NCBI GenBank assembly: GCA_016286055.1
Contig: JAEERW010000003.1
Span: 186,001-250,000 of the forward strand
Source: Bacteroidales bacterium
GTDB taxonomy: Bacteria > Bacteroidota > Bacteroidia > Bacteroidales > UBA3824
Direction: 5' to 3'
Length of the DNA: 64,000 nt
A model generated the notes under the pieces. The model was not told the origin of the DNA, searched no databases, and saw only the letters and a list, made by a program, of their open reading frames with translations. Within the stretch, counting starts at the first letter, position 1, and every line of letters begins with the position of its first letter. The position numbers and the translations under genes are program-made. Shown piece by piece: positions 54,301 through 63,530 of the stretch.

Positions 54301-55538
54301 TGGGTTAGACGTTGGCGGAAATTAGCCTCCTTGTCAAAAGTCTGCACTCCGGCGGTGCGGTGAATTATAGAGCGTCCCTTAACGGCGTTGATATATCCGG
54401 CAATTAGTTGGGCAATGTTGGCGAGCATCTCCTTTTCCTCGTCCACAAATACCTTTGTATCAGGAAAATCCTTGTAGTAAAACACCTCAATGCTTCCCTT
54501 GTTGCTGTCGATTGTTACAAACTGCTCTTTGATCGACAGGGGCGAAGTTTCAAACATATCGCTGAGGTATTCTCTACCCTCAAACCTTATTCGAGCGCAA
54601 GAATATTCGCTGTATCGCATTCCAGAAGGCAGTGCGGCGCAAATTTCCGACAGAGTGATGTCGATTTCTTTGCCCTGACGGATAATGTCGGTGGTGCGGT
54701 TGATGGCGTTAAGTTCTTTGATACGTCGGTGGAGTATACGGTTTACCTTTTTGATATTTTCGTTGCTTGCCACGCCTGAGAGCAGCACCACGAGGTTGTT
54801 TACAAGATAACGCTCCTCGGGCAAAAACGGGTCATCGCTTCCTCGGTGAAAATTACCTGTGTAGTCAGCCTCGTAAGCATCAGCTATTTTTTTGCGGTAA
54901 TAAACCTCTATGGTACAGTTGGTTCCGTCTTCGCTTGTGTATGTTTGGGTAAGGCCTTGACCAGCCTGTTCAAAGTTTTCGGATGTGAACACCTTGCCGT
55001 TGAATGTGATACGCGCCACAGCATATTTCGGATGCTGAAAAGCGTTGGGCAGCGAGTCGCAAATCTGTTTAACGGCGGGGTAAATATCGTCGGTGGGGTG
55101 GGCGAGTAGGGTAGAAGCCTGACGCATACTGTCCATCTCTTTTAGACGTTCGGCATACTTATCGCTCAGAGTGCTAAGTTTCTTAGCGTTAGTTTGTTGC
55201 TTGATTATTTTGAGCAGCAGGTTGGTGGTTTTGTCAAATTTTTCGGAAATATCGTTACCCTCGCGCTCCATCACTGCCTTTTTGTTGGCAAACACCGAAA
55301 GGTTGTCGTAACTATAAAGGTGAAACTCGGTGTCGCTTGGCTTGGGCGACGATTCGGGCGGATAAAACGCAGCCTTGTAAGCAATTTTGATTTCAAACTT
55401 ATAAGGTTTCAGCCTATCTTTCAAGGCGTTGCACCATTGGGTAAAGAAATCGCCAATATTGTAAGTGGGCGGATAATTGGTGGCCGCTATGTCGATAACC
55501 GCGTCGGCGTAGTCGCGGAGAAAATTGGATTCGGGCAT
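51318..55538 (-). CDS. large PEP/pyruvate-binding (PPDK-like) protein with receiver-like domains
   Basis: 1406 residues. Two GAF-like modules lie at about 130-260 and 265-395 (FNGKVFTSENFE and FEGREYLSDMFE). A first receiver-like domain follows (about 425-560), then VRVILLIEDSPVYYSKYLEMLYN opens a second (about 575-720) with VISDIEFEWAGRLDTEAGLKF. From about 840 comes a PPDK/PEP-synthase N-domain (ASGSLGGKGRGLAFID, AIRSSSTSEDSVSQPFAGVFDTY). The phosphohistidine and PEP-binding domains are absent, so this is not a metabolic PEP synthase. Bacteroidota keep this fusion; a role in signalling is likely. Confidence 0.85.
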   Translation of the reverse strand: MPESNFLRDYADAVIDIAATNYPPTYNIGDFFTQWCNALKDRLKPYKFEIKIAYKAAFYPPESSPKPSDTEFHLYSYDNLSVFANKKAVMEREGNDISEKFDKTTNLLLKIIKQQTNAKKLSTLSDKYAERLKEMDSMRQASTLLAHPTDDIYPAVKQICDSLPNAFQHPKYAVARITFNGKVFTSENFEQAGQGLTQTYTSEDGTNCTIEVYYRKKIADAYEADYTGNFHRGSDDPFLPEERYLVNNLVVLLSGVASNENIKKVNRILHRRIKELNAINRTTDIIRQGKEIDITLSEICAALPSGMRYSEYSCARIRFEGREYLSDMFETSPLSIKEQFVTIDSNKGSIEVFYYKDFPDTKVFVDEEKEMLANIAQLIAGYINAVKGRSIIHRTAGVQTFDKEANFRQRLTQNRKPLQTYFNQQMIDKYIYLDMMKYKVQHVLFVATLYDAFVLENEDSFFEKFLGDVHQFSLYTLPRITGVSTEEEALDAVQNANIDMVIIMPGTLSDETVDLSQKIRSINHNVPVYLLVNKKEEVKHYEEIVPTVNSIDKLFVWTGDSNIFFTIVKNREDSINVENDTQLGLVRVILLIEDSPVYYSKYLEMLYNIVFGQEEKIIQEVEKKELDKIVKMRSRPKILHARNYEEAITVFNRYKDYLTCVISDIEFEWAGRLDTEAGLKFVKYMRSQVYTVPVIFQSSKDLKDINTSIYKEEKVFFINKNDDSLLDNLKRYLIKYLGFGDFIFRNRVGDILGKARSLREFELMLKDMPDESIFRHAVKNQFSIWLMGRGEIQLAKTINDIKINSINDVPTRRPEILKAITDYRANKKRGKILSFDETSSIDERNIITLASGSLGGKGRGLAFIDTLIYNLEDTKLSQRINILAPVTVIIGTDEFRKYINQNDLFIKLLDKSTPYEKIRELFYKGHLSDSIRDKIKTIISQTDNPLAIRSSSTSEDSVSQPFAGVFDTYIIPNEKDNKEATLELVCNAIKLIYASVYSETARNYYAAVQHNIEEEKMAIIIQEVVGSRFGNYFYPHISGVAQSYNFYPVADMKPEEGYAVIGVGLGCYVVGGWPSYRFSPKYPNISMYTTNDLLKSTQTKFYALDLSNKEIDLLKNGELAALKLLNIYDAEKHGSLKHLASVYDYDNQYLSPGLDGAGARIVNFADVLQFNYFPLAETIDLILNAVKDAFGSPVEIEFAVNLNKNKNGKPSFYLLQIKPMVSNFATASIDMSKYDKASMLLYTNQSLGNGIIDTITDVIYIDESKFSKLETQEMCKEIEYLNSEMAAEKRKYVLIGPGRWGTSDRFLGVPVQWSQITNAAVIVETSLENYPLDFSHGSHFFHNITSMNVGYFAVQNGSRTCFIHREILEKQTLINTTTHFRHIRFKHPLTIIMNGKKNEAGIVINS

Positions 55539-55646
55539 ATTGTGTCTATATTTTTTTTAACACAAACTTACGGAAAACATTTTTTAAAAGCAATTTTTTG
55601 AGCCACAAAATACGGGGTGCGCTTATTTTTGAAAGAGATTTTTGTG

Positions 55647-55654
55647 TATATTTG
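55647..55654 (+). promoter_or_regulatory. promoter -7 box of the second small-gene operon
   Basis: TATATTTG, 18 bases before the start codon at 55672. Confidence 0.65.
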
Positions 55655-55671
55655 CAGAAAATAAATGAAAA

Positions 55672-55911
55672 ATGCCTACTACAATTCAAATACCTAAAAT
55701 ACAGATAATTATGGCCTTTGTGGCTACTTGTATAGAAACCACGGCGCGTTACTTAAATGTTTCATACAAAGAGATTTACACCCGTATGAAAAAGGTTGGA
55801 ATGATAGAAAACTATATTTACAAAAACTACGAAACTCTCCATACCCAAAGCCGCGAATATCTTGCCGAAGATATGGTAGAATGTTTGAAAATATGGGAGG
55901 GGAAACAATGA
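55672..55911 (+). CDS. DUF3791 protein
   Basis: 79 residues. FVATCIETTARYLNVSYKEIYTRM, IENYIYKNYETLHTQSREYLAEDMVECLKIWE is a typical DUF3791 sequence with the Y-x-x-L-H-x-Q segment. It overlaps the following frame by ATGA. In genomes of this phylum a DUF3990 gene usually follows; here only a stub remains. A partner or antitoxin-like role is inference. Confidence 0.82.
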   Translation: MPTTIQIPKIQIIMAFVATCIETTARYLNVSYKEIYTRMKKVGMIENYIYKNYETLHTQSREYLAEDMVECLKIWEGKQ

Positions 55912-55985
55912 GCGGATTAATAGTTTATCATGGTGGAACTCAGATAGTTGATAATTTGCATTTTAAATCAAAGTATTATCAATAA
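55908..55985 (+). pseudogene. 25-codon stub of a DUF3990-like gene
   Basis: MSGLIVYHGGTQIVDNLHF then KSKYYQ and stop. VYHGGTQIV is the usual opening of DUF3990 proteins. The frame starts at an ATGA overlap like the stub at 18079. The rest of the gene is gone, and the third gene begins 14 bases later. Confidence 0.65.
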
Positions 55986-55999
55986 TTATTTGACTTATA

Positions 56000-56248
56000 A
56001 TGGAACAGAAACCATATAGCGACCCTATCAAATCGCCTGTTATTCAGGAAATTATAATGTCGAACCGAATAGGTGCTATTTCGGTAGAACTATCAAAACG
56101 TCTTGATTTAGAACCTATTAAAGCACTTGAACTATTCTACGAGAGCAAAACCTGCGAAAATCTCCACAACAAAGCCACTGGTCTCTACCTTTATAGCGAC
56201 CTTTATGTTGCCGATGATTTTATTGTGGAAAAAAATATAACTTGTTAA
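56000..56248 (+). CDS. small protein, third member of the DUF3791/DUF3990 operon (second copy)
   Basis: 82 residues, the counterpart of the protein at 18126: IKALELFYESKTCENLHNKATGLYLYSDLYVADDFI lines up with DALKFIYNSNTYAKLSQTENGLYSQSPAYVYELL. No signal peptide. The internal Met at residue 20 (MSNRIGAISV) is an alternative start. Function unknown. Confidence 0.68.
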   Translation: MEQKPYSDPIKSPVIQEIIMSNRIGAISVELSKRLDLEPIKALELFYESKTCENLHNKATGLYLYSDLYVADDFIVEKNITC

Positions 56249-56274
56249 TAATCAACTAAACACATCATACAAAA

Positions 56275-56964
56275 ATGGAACTCATAAACTATATTGTATC
56301 AGCATTATTGGTAATCTTAGCCTTAATTGCAAATAAGTATCCCAATATAATTAACGGCTACAAAACAATTCCAGAAGAAAACCAACCCAAAGCCAAACGA
56401 TTGACAGTAAATATTTTATTAATTGCTGGAATAAGTGTTGCTTTACTTACGTTGGTGATTCGGTTGGCGAGATTAACTGGATTTTGGAGCGGAGTTCCAT
56501 TGATTCTTGCATTTGTGATAATGCTCATTTATACAGTTAAATACATCAGGTTAGGAGCATTAAAAGGAGTTGCCGGCACAATTGCTATTGGTGTAGGAGT
56601 GTTGGCAGTGGTTTCGATAATCCCATTGTTATTTTTTGGCAACAAAGAACCCGAAATCACCTTCACCAACCAACAAATGCAGATTTCAGGAATCTATGGC
56701 AACGATTATAATCTTTCTGATATTGAGAGTGTTACATTAATAAACGAACGCCCTATTACCAAATTTAAAACCAATGGATTTGACATGGGTGGAATTAAAA
56801 AAGGGCATTTCAACGTTCAAAATGACGGCAATTGTCTCCTCTTTGTCTCCGGCACCGGCAAATGCATCCGCCTCAAAACCAAATCTGACGTTATCTACAT
56901 CAACTTTGCTGATGAAACCAAAACGGAGGAGTTGTTTGGGAAATTGGAGGGGATGGTAAAATAG
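56275..56964 (+). CDS. membrane protein with a DUF3784-like N-terminus and a PH-like tail
   Basis: 229 residues. The first helix is followed by IINGYKTIPEENQPKAKRL, as in DUF3784 proteins, then three more helices to about residue 120. The soluble tail of about 105 residues (ITFTNQQMQISGIYG..YNLSDIESVTLI, ending TEELFGKLEGM) resembles bacterial PH-like domains. Possibly a membrane sensor or scaffold. It lies 26 bases after the small operon gene. Confidence 0.75.
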   Translation: MELINYIVSALLVILALIANKYPNIINGYKTIPEENQPKAKRLTVNILLIAGISVALLTLVIRLARLTGFWSGVPLILAFVIMLIYTVKYIRLGALKGVAGTIAIGVGVLAVVSIIPLLFFGNKEPEITFTNQQMQISGIYGNDYNLSDIESVTLINERPITKFKTNGFDMGGIKKGHFNVQNDGNCLLFVSGTGKCIRLKTKSDVIYINFADETKTEELFGKLEGMVK

Positions 56965-56981
56965 GGTAGTAGGGCGAAGCA

Positions 56982-58175
56982 TCAGTACATCATCCCGAAC
57001 AACCATATTGGAATTTTGTTGCCATAGCCGATTTCGATGTTGTCGCTTACTACAAAACTATCTTCAACGTCTTTGATTTGCGAAAATTTCTTCTTTTTGC
57101 CGCCAACTTCAAAGAGCCATCGGTCGTCCACTTGCAAGTCGCCTTGCTGTGGCATTGCAATGCGGTGAAAGGCAGCGAGTTGCGATGCCAAAAAAGTTTC
57201 GCGCACTGTACCCGCATCGGCTTTTGTCGAGAGAGCAAACATCAAGTTAGTGTTTGCAAAGAGGATTTTTTCGGGCTTAACGAGCATCTTCATCCCCGAA
57301 CTTTCGGCATAAAGACGACGTATTAGTGCGGCACGATCCATCAAGTCGATGAGTTTCAAGGCATTGTTGCGAGAAGTCTGCATTACGTTGCACATTGACG
57401 AAATATTGAGCGTGTAAGGCGTTGTTTCCGCCAAAATGCCGAGAAATTGTTTCGCCTTATAAACAGAATCGTATTCGATGTTGCCGACTGACGGAATCTC
57501 GTCGCCGACAATGTTTTCGATGGTCTGTTGGAGACGGTCGCTGAAACCGTCGCCCTCCTCGCGATAAAAAGGATAAAAACCCGTCCTGAGATAACGTTCA
57601 AAATGGTGCAAAACTTTCACCTTAGATGTTATCTGCGAGGCTATCGAAAAATGATTCTGCAAAATATCTTCGAGCGTTATAACATCAAGATTAGCAACGC
57701 CTTCCAATTGCAGATACTCCCTGAACGACAGACCTTCCATCGTATATCCACGGTAACGGCGCGAAAGGTCGGCGGTGAGATGTTCGTTGATTTTGAGCAT
57801 CGACGAGCCGGTAAGCACCACGTGAAAATCGGGGTACGAATCGTAAATATTTTTGACCTCTTGTTGCCAATTTTTGTACTTGTGAACCTCGTCCATAAAC
57901 AAATGAGTACCACCGTGAGTGTAGTGATATTCAACGAGTTCGGTTATAGTATGGTTTGCAAACCAAATATTGTCGAGCGATACGTAGAGCGCGGCTTCGG
58001 GGTTTGGAAAAGTGCGTTTGATGTGCTGCAAAATCATAGTCGTTTTGCCCACGCCCTTTGCACCTTTGATAACAATAAGGCGGTTGTTCCAATTGATTAT
58101 CGGGTAAAGGTAGCGCGTAAAACCCATATCTGTCGCCGCCAAAAGTCGTCCGTATGTTCTGTAAAGATTGTCCAT
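56982..58175 (-). CDS. AAA_14/DUF4143-type ATPase 3
   Basis: 397 residues from MDNLYRTYGRLLAATD. Walker A is KGAKGVGKTTMI near residue 28, Walker B HLFMDEVHKYKNW near 85, and the sensor-like VVLTGSSMLKI near 112. The C-terminal part is a diverged DUF4143 region ending LFEVGGKKKKFSQIKDVEDSFV, then GYGNKIPIWLFGMMY, in which the nuclease-like E-x-K is only partly visible. The frame extends to 58253 but the promoter is within that part. It has its own three-unit 33-bp array, different from those of ATPases 1 and 2. Confidence 0.88.
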   Translation of the reverse strand: MDNLYRTYGRLLAATDMGFTRYLYPIINWNNRLIVIKGAKGVGKTTMILQHIKRTFPNPEAALYVSLDNIWFANHTITELVEYHYTHGGTHLFMDEVHKYKNWQQEVKNIYDSYPDFHVVLTGSSMLKINEHLTADLSRRYRGYTMEGLSFREYLQLEGVANLDVITLEDILQNHFSIASQITSKVKVLHHFERYLRTGFYPFYREEGDGFSDRLQQTIENIVGDEIPSVGNIEYDSVYKAKQFLGILAETTPYTLNISSMCNVMQTSRNNALKLIDLMDRAALIRRLYAESSGMKMLVKPEKILFANTNLMFALSTKADAGTVRETFLASQLAAFHRIAMPQQGDLQVDDRWLFEVGGKKKKFSQIKDVEDSFVVSDNIEIGYGNKIPIWLFGMMY

Positions 58176-58196
58176 AGTCTTGAAGTTAGAATGGTA

Positions 58197-58228
58197 CAAA
58201 TATAGATTTTTTACTTTTGAAAAACAAA
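58197..58228 (-). promoter_or_regulatory. promoter of ATPase 3, overlapped by the array
   Basis: On the minus strand TTTG (58228-58225), a 20-base spacer and TATATTTG (58204-58197). The first array unit (58207-58239) covers the spacer and the -33 box. Confidence 0.8.
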
Positions 58229-58305
58229 TTTTATGGCAATTTTTTATTTTCAAAAGTTAAATTTGTCCTTAATTTTTTACTTTCAAAAGTAAAAATACGA
58301 TTCGT
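58207..58305. repeat. 33-bp array upstream of ATPase 3 (3 units)
   Basis: Plus-strand units start at 58207, 58240 and 58273, a pitch of exactly 33. The core TTTTTTACTTTCAAAAG is kept with a few changes. The third unit is a perfect dyad, TTTTTACTTT-CA-AAAGTAAAAA. The array overlaps the promoter. Confidence 0.92.
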
Positions 58306-58363
58306 ATAGAATGTCAAAAGAGTATTATATTGAAACATAGTTATTTATGATTTTAATCACCCC

Positions 58364-58394
58364 ATTGAGTAATTTTACTCAATGCACTGAGTAA
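58364..58394. promoter_or_regulatory. TGAGTAA dyad with an extra half-site
   Basis: ATTGAGTAA-TT-TTACTCAAT is a perfect nine-base dyad (58364-58383), followed by a third TGAGTAA at 58388-58394. It lies between the array and ligA; the protein that binds it is unknown. Confidence 0.6.
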
Positions 58395-58501
58395 AAATTG
58401 AAAATGTGCTTGAAGGTGTTGATTATAAGGTTATTGCGTTGCTCGTTTTTTTTGAATATCAAATTTATATTCTTTGAGTGTTCTTTTTTAATAAATAATC
58501 C

Positions 58502-58509
58502 TATCTTTG
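58502..58509 (+). promoter_or_regulatory. ligA promoter, -7 box
   Basis: TATCTTTG, 56 bases before the ligA start. No good -33 box at the usual distance. Confidence 0.6.
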
Positions 58510-58553
58510 CACAAAGAACGTACCTTATATATATAAGGTGTCGTTGTAAATAA

Positions 58554-60590
<2,037 letters not shown>

Positions 60591-60715
60591 AAAAACAACC
60601 CGTAGCAACACTTTATATAGATATTCATAAATATCTGATTAACATATTAATAAGAAAGCAAAATAAAAAAGATTCAAAAAAAAATGCAGTTTTTTAAAAA
60701 AACATCGCCAAAAAG

Positions 60716-60747
60716 TTTGTTTAATTGGATAGAAATCACTTATTTTG
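60716..60747 (+). promoter_or_regulatory. promoter of the rpmB-rpmG cluster
   Basis: TTTG (60716-60719), a 20-base spacer and TTATTTTG (60740-60747), one mismatch to TAnnTTTG. Confidence 0.65.
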
Positions 60748-60792
60748 CAGTCCGTAAAAAACAAGGATTAAAAAGAATAAAACGAAATAAAA

Positions 60793-61035
60793 ATGTCACG
60801 TATTTGTACACTTACCGGAAAGAAATTGCAGCGCGGAAACAACGTTTCGCACTCCAATAGAAAGACCAAGAGAACTTTCCTTCCCAACTTGCAGGTAAAG
60901 AAGTTCTATCTTGAAGAAGAACAGCGTTGGATAACGCTCAAAGTATCAACAACCGCAATCAAGACTATCAGCAAGAAAGGCCTCAAAGCTTGTCTCGACG
61001 AAGCCGTAGAAAAAGGCTATCTTCTCGGCTACTAA
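60793..61035 (+). CDS. rpmB: 50S ribosomal protein L28
   Basis: 80 residues. MSRICTLTGKKLQRGNNVSHS with KTKRTFLPNLQVKKF is the usual Bacteroidota L28 start; the full family length. First gene of the L28-L33-DUF4295 cluster. Confidence 0.95.
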   Translation: MSRICTLTGKKLQRGNNVSHSNRKTKRTFLPNLQVKKFYLEEEQRWITLKVSTTAIKTISKKGLKACLDEAVEKGYLLGY

Positions 61036-61064
61036 TTTATTAACAATTAAAAAGTTAGAACAAA

Positions 61065-61247
61065 ATGGCAAAGAATAAGAACAGAGTACAGGTTATTTTG
61101 GAATGTACCGAGCAGAGAGAGAGCGGTGTTCCCGGCATTTCTCGCTATATCACAACCAAAAACAAAAAGAACACTCCCGCTCGTTTGGAGTTGAAAAAAT
61201 ACAATCCGTACTTGAAAAAGTACACTATCCATCGTGAAATCAAGTAA
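61065..61247 (+). CDS. rpmG: 50S ribosomal protein L33
   Basis: 60 residues. [20 protein letters not shown] and [22 protein letters not shown] identify L33. The zinc cysteines of other L33 forms are missing here except for ECTE, the usual cysteine-free type. Confidence 0.95.
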   Translation: MAKNKNRVQVILECTEQRESGVPGISRYITTKNKKNTPARLELKKYNPYLKKYTIHREIK

Positions 61248-61260
61248 AACTGTATAGACA

Positions 61261-61425
61261 ATGGCAAAGAAAGTAGTTGCAACCCTTAAAAAGGAAGACG
61301 CACAGGACAAAGCCCTCACACGTATCGTTAAGGCAGTTCGCTCGCCCAAAACTGGCGCTTACTGCTTCAAAGAGGCTATCGTTCCTCAGGCTAAGGCCAA
61401 AGAGGCTCTCAAAGATTTGAAGTAA
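61261..61425 (+). CDS. DUF4295 family small basic protein
   Basis: 54 residues, MAKKVVATLKKEDAQDKALT, with VRSPKTGAYCFKEAIVPQ and a basic end. A Bacteroidota-specific protein always found after rpmG; probably ribosome-associated, judged from position and charge. The cluster ends at the terminator at 61450. Confidence 0.9.
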   Translation: MAKKVVATLKKEDAQDKALTRIVKAVRSPKTGAYCFKEAIVPQAKAKEALKDLK

Positions 61426-61449
61426 ATCATATCTTTCGCAAAGGAATAT

Positions 61450-61479
61450 AAAAGCCGGGATCTAATAATTCCGGCTTTT
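61450..61479 (+). terminator. intrinsic terminator of the ribosomal protein cluster
   Basis: AAAAGCCGG and CCGGCTTTT form a nine-base perfect stem around a 12-base loop. Confidence 0.88.
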
Positions 61480-61608
61480 GTGTGTTTATACATTTTTTTT
61501 TGATAAAACTGTCGGAATATCAAAAAATTGTATTATATTTACACTTGCAGAGTTATGTTATTTATAATAATATAAATATCTGTAAATTAATATATTAACT
61601 AAACGAAT

Positions 61609-62559
61609 ATGGGACTTTTCGGACTGTTTTCAAAAGAGAAGAAAGAGAGTTTGGACACTGGATTGGCTAAAACCAAGGAAAGTGTGTTCAAAAAAATTCA
61701 ACGCGCCATCGTAGGCAAGTCGAAGGTTGACGACGAAGTGCTCGACAACCTCGAAGATGCGCTTATTACTTCTGATGTAGGCGTAGACACCACTTTGAAA
61801 ATTATCAAACGTTTGGAAGAGCGCGTTGCCAAAGATAAGTATGTGGGCACGTCGGAACTCAACAAAATTCTCAAAGAAGTAATAATCTCGCTCCTCAACG
61901 AGAATACAGCCAACAATTTCTCCGACAGCATAGCCACCAAAGACGGTCTTCCGTATGTAATTATGGTTGTAGGTGTTAACGGAGCAGGCAAGACCACCAC
62001 CATAGGCAAACTCGCCAACCAATTTAAAAACGCTGGCAAAAAGGTATACCTCGGAGCCGCCGACACTTTCCGTGCCGCAGCCGTTGAGCAATTGGAAGTG
62101 TGGGCGCAACGTGCCGACGTGCCTATCATAAAGCAGGCTATGGGCGCCGACCCTGCATCGGTGGCGTTCGATACTCTTAATTCTGCCGTTGCCAACAAAG
62201 CCGACGTGGTGCTTATCGACACCGCAGGACGTTTGCACAACAAGGTTAACCTTATGAACGAACTCTCTAAAATTAAGCGAGTTATGACTAAGGTGATACC
62301 CGACGCTCCTCACGAAGTTCTCTTGGTTTTAGACGGCAGCACAGGTCAGAACGCATTTGAACAAGCTAAACAGTTTACCCTTGCCACCGAAGTTTCGGCA
62401 ATCGCCCTCACCAAATTAGACGGCACTGCCAAAGGCGGCGTGGTGCTCGGCATTAGCGACCAATTTAAGATTCCCGTTAAGTATATCGGAGTGGGTGAGA
62501 AGGTTACCGACCTGCAACTGTTTGACAAAGAACAGTTCGTAGATTCACTTTTTAACTAA
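61609..62559 (+). CDS. ftsY: signal recognition particle receptor FtsY
   Basis: 316 residues. It docks SRP-bound ribosomes at the inner membrane. The N domain is residues about 20-100, G1 GVNGAGKTTTIGKLA near 122, GAADTFRAAAVEQLEVWA, G3 DTAGRLHNKVNLMNEL near 203, G4 TKLDGTAKGG near 265, and a final GVGEKVTDLQLFD. The short acidic N-terminus is usual in this phylum. Confidence 0.95.
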   Translation: MGLFGLFSKEKKESLDTGLAKTKESVFKKIQRAIVGKSKVDDEVLDNLEDALITSDVGVDTTLKIIKRLEERVAKDKYVGTSELNKILKEVIISLLNENTANNFSDSIATKDGLPYVIMVVGVNGAGKTTTIGKLANQFKNAGKKVYLGAADTFRAAAVEQLEVWAQRADVPIIKQAMGADPASVAFDTLNSAVANKADVVLIDTAGRLHNKVNLMNELSKIKRVMTKVIPDAPHEVLLVLDGSTGQNAFEQAKQFTLATEVSAIALTKLDGTAKGGVVLGISDQFKIPVKYIGVGEKVTDLQLFDKEQFVDSLFN

Positions 62560-62579
62560 TTGACTTTTAGTAATATATA

Positions 62580-63530
62580 ATGCCTACGGACAGAATTCCA
62601 ATTTACTTGGCTCCATTGCAAGGTTTCACCGACGCAGTGTTCCGTTATGCATTTCAAAAGCATTTTGGCGGTGTGAAAAAGTTTTTCACGCCGTTTTTTC
62701 GTTTGGAGGATGGTGAAATACGCCGTCGCGAACTACGTGATATTGAGTTGTCGATACGTTTGGGCAATGTAGAAAACCTTGTGCCGCAGATTATAATCTC
62801 CGAACCTAACGAGGCTGACTTGCTAATTTCTACCATTAAATCATTGGGTTTTAATAGAATAGATATTAATTGCGGTTGTCCGTATCCTCTGCTTAATCGC
62901 AAGTTTAAAGGTGCAGGCATACTTCCATATCCTGAAAAATTGTCTGCATTGTTGGATTCGCTCGCCAAATATTCCGACATACGGTTTTCGTTGAAAATGC
63001 GTCTTGGAATGACCTCACCCGATGAATGTCTTGCCCTTGTGGAGATTATAAACCGTTTTTCCTTTGAGCATATCACCATCCATCCTCGCACAGCCAAACA
63101 AAATTATGGCGGAGAGGTTGATTTAGAGGTATTTAAACGTTTCGCCACGTTGCTAAAACATCCGATTGTTTATAATGGCGATATTATTGATACTCAGCAA
63201 ATTAACGATTATTACCAAAACTATCCCTTTATATCAGCCGTAATGATAGGTCGGGGCATTTTGGCAAATCCTTTTTTGCCGATGGAATACGCTGAAACTT
63301 CGTCTATCCAAGATAAAAAATCAATATTTCTTGATTTTCACAACACCCTATTAACCACCTACTTAAAATATTCCGAAGGCGGTGAGTCGCAAGTATTAGA
63401 CAAGATGAAGACCTTTTGGGAATATTTTCTGCCCACCTTCCCTCACAAAAATCGCAAACAGATTCTCAAAAGTAGAACCTTGCACGAGTATGAGGGGTTT
63501 GTGATAATTGGGGTGAGGGGGATGGATTAA
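62580..63530 (+). CDS. tRNA-dihydrouridine synthase, second family member
   Basis: 316 residues. IYLAPLQGFTDAVFRYAF is the flavin-binding start, NCGCPYPLLNRKFKGAGIL near residue 97 has the catalytic Cys, followed by FSLKMRLGM, ITIHPRTAKQNYGGEVD, VYNGDI and VMIGRGILANPFLP. It lies 20 bases after ftsY. The other Dus gene (16821) is only distantly similar, so the two probably modify different positions. Its stop codon overlaps that of the next, convergent gene. Confidence 0.9.
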   Translation: MPTDRIPIYLAPLQGFTDAVFRYAFQKHFGGVKKFFTPFFRLEDGEIRRRELRDIELSIRLGNVENLVPQIIISEPNEADLLISTIKSLGFNRIDINCGCPYPLLNRKFKGAGILPYPEKLSALLDSLAKYSDIRFSLKMRLGMTSPDECLALVEIINRFSFEHITIHPRTAKQNYGGEVDLEVFKRFATLLKHPIVYNGDIIDTQQINDYYQNYPFISAVMIGRGILANPFLPMEYAETSSIQDKKSIFLDFHNTLLTTYLKYSEGGESQVLDKMKTFWEYFLPTFPHKNRKQILKSRTLHEYEGFVIIGVRGMD

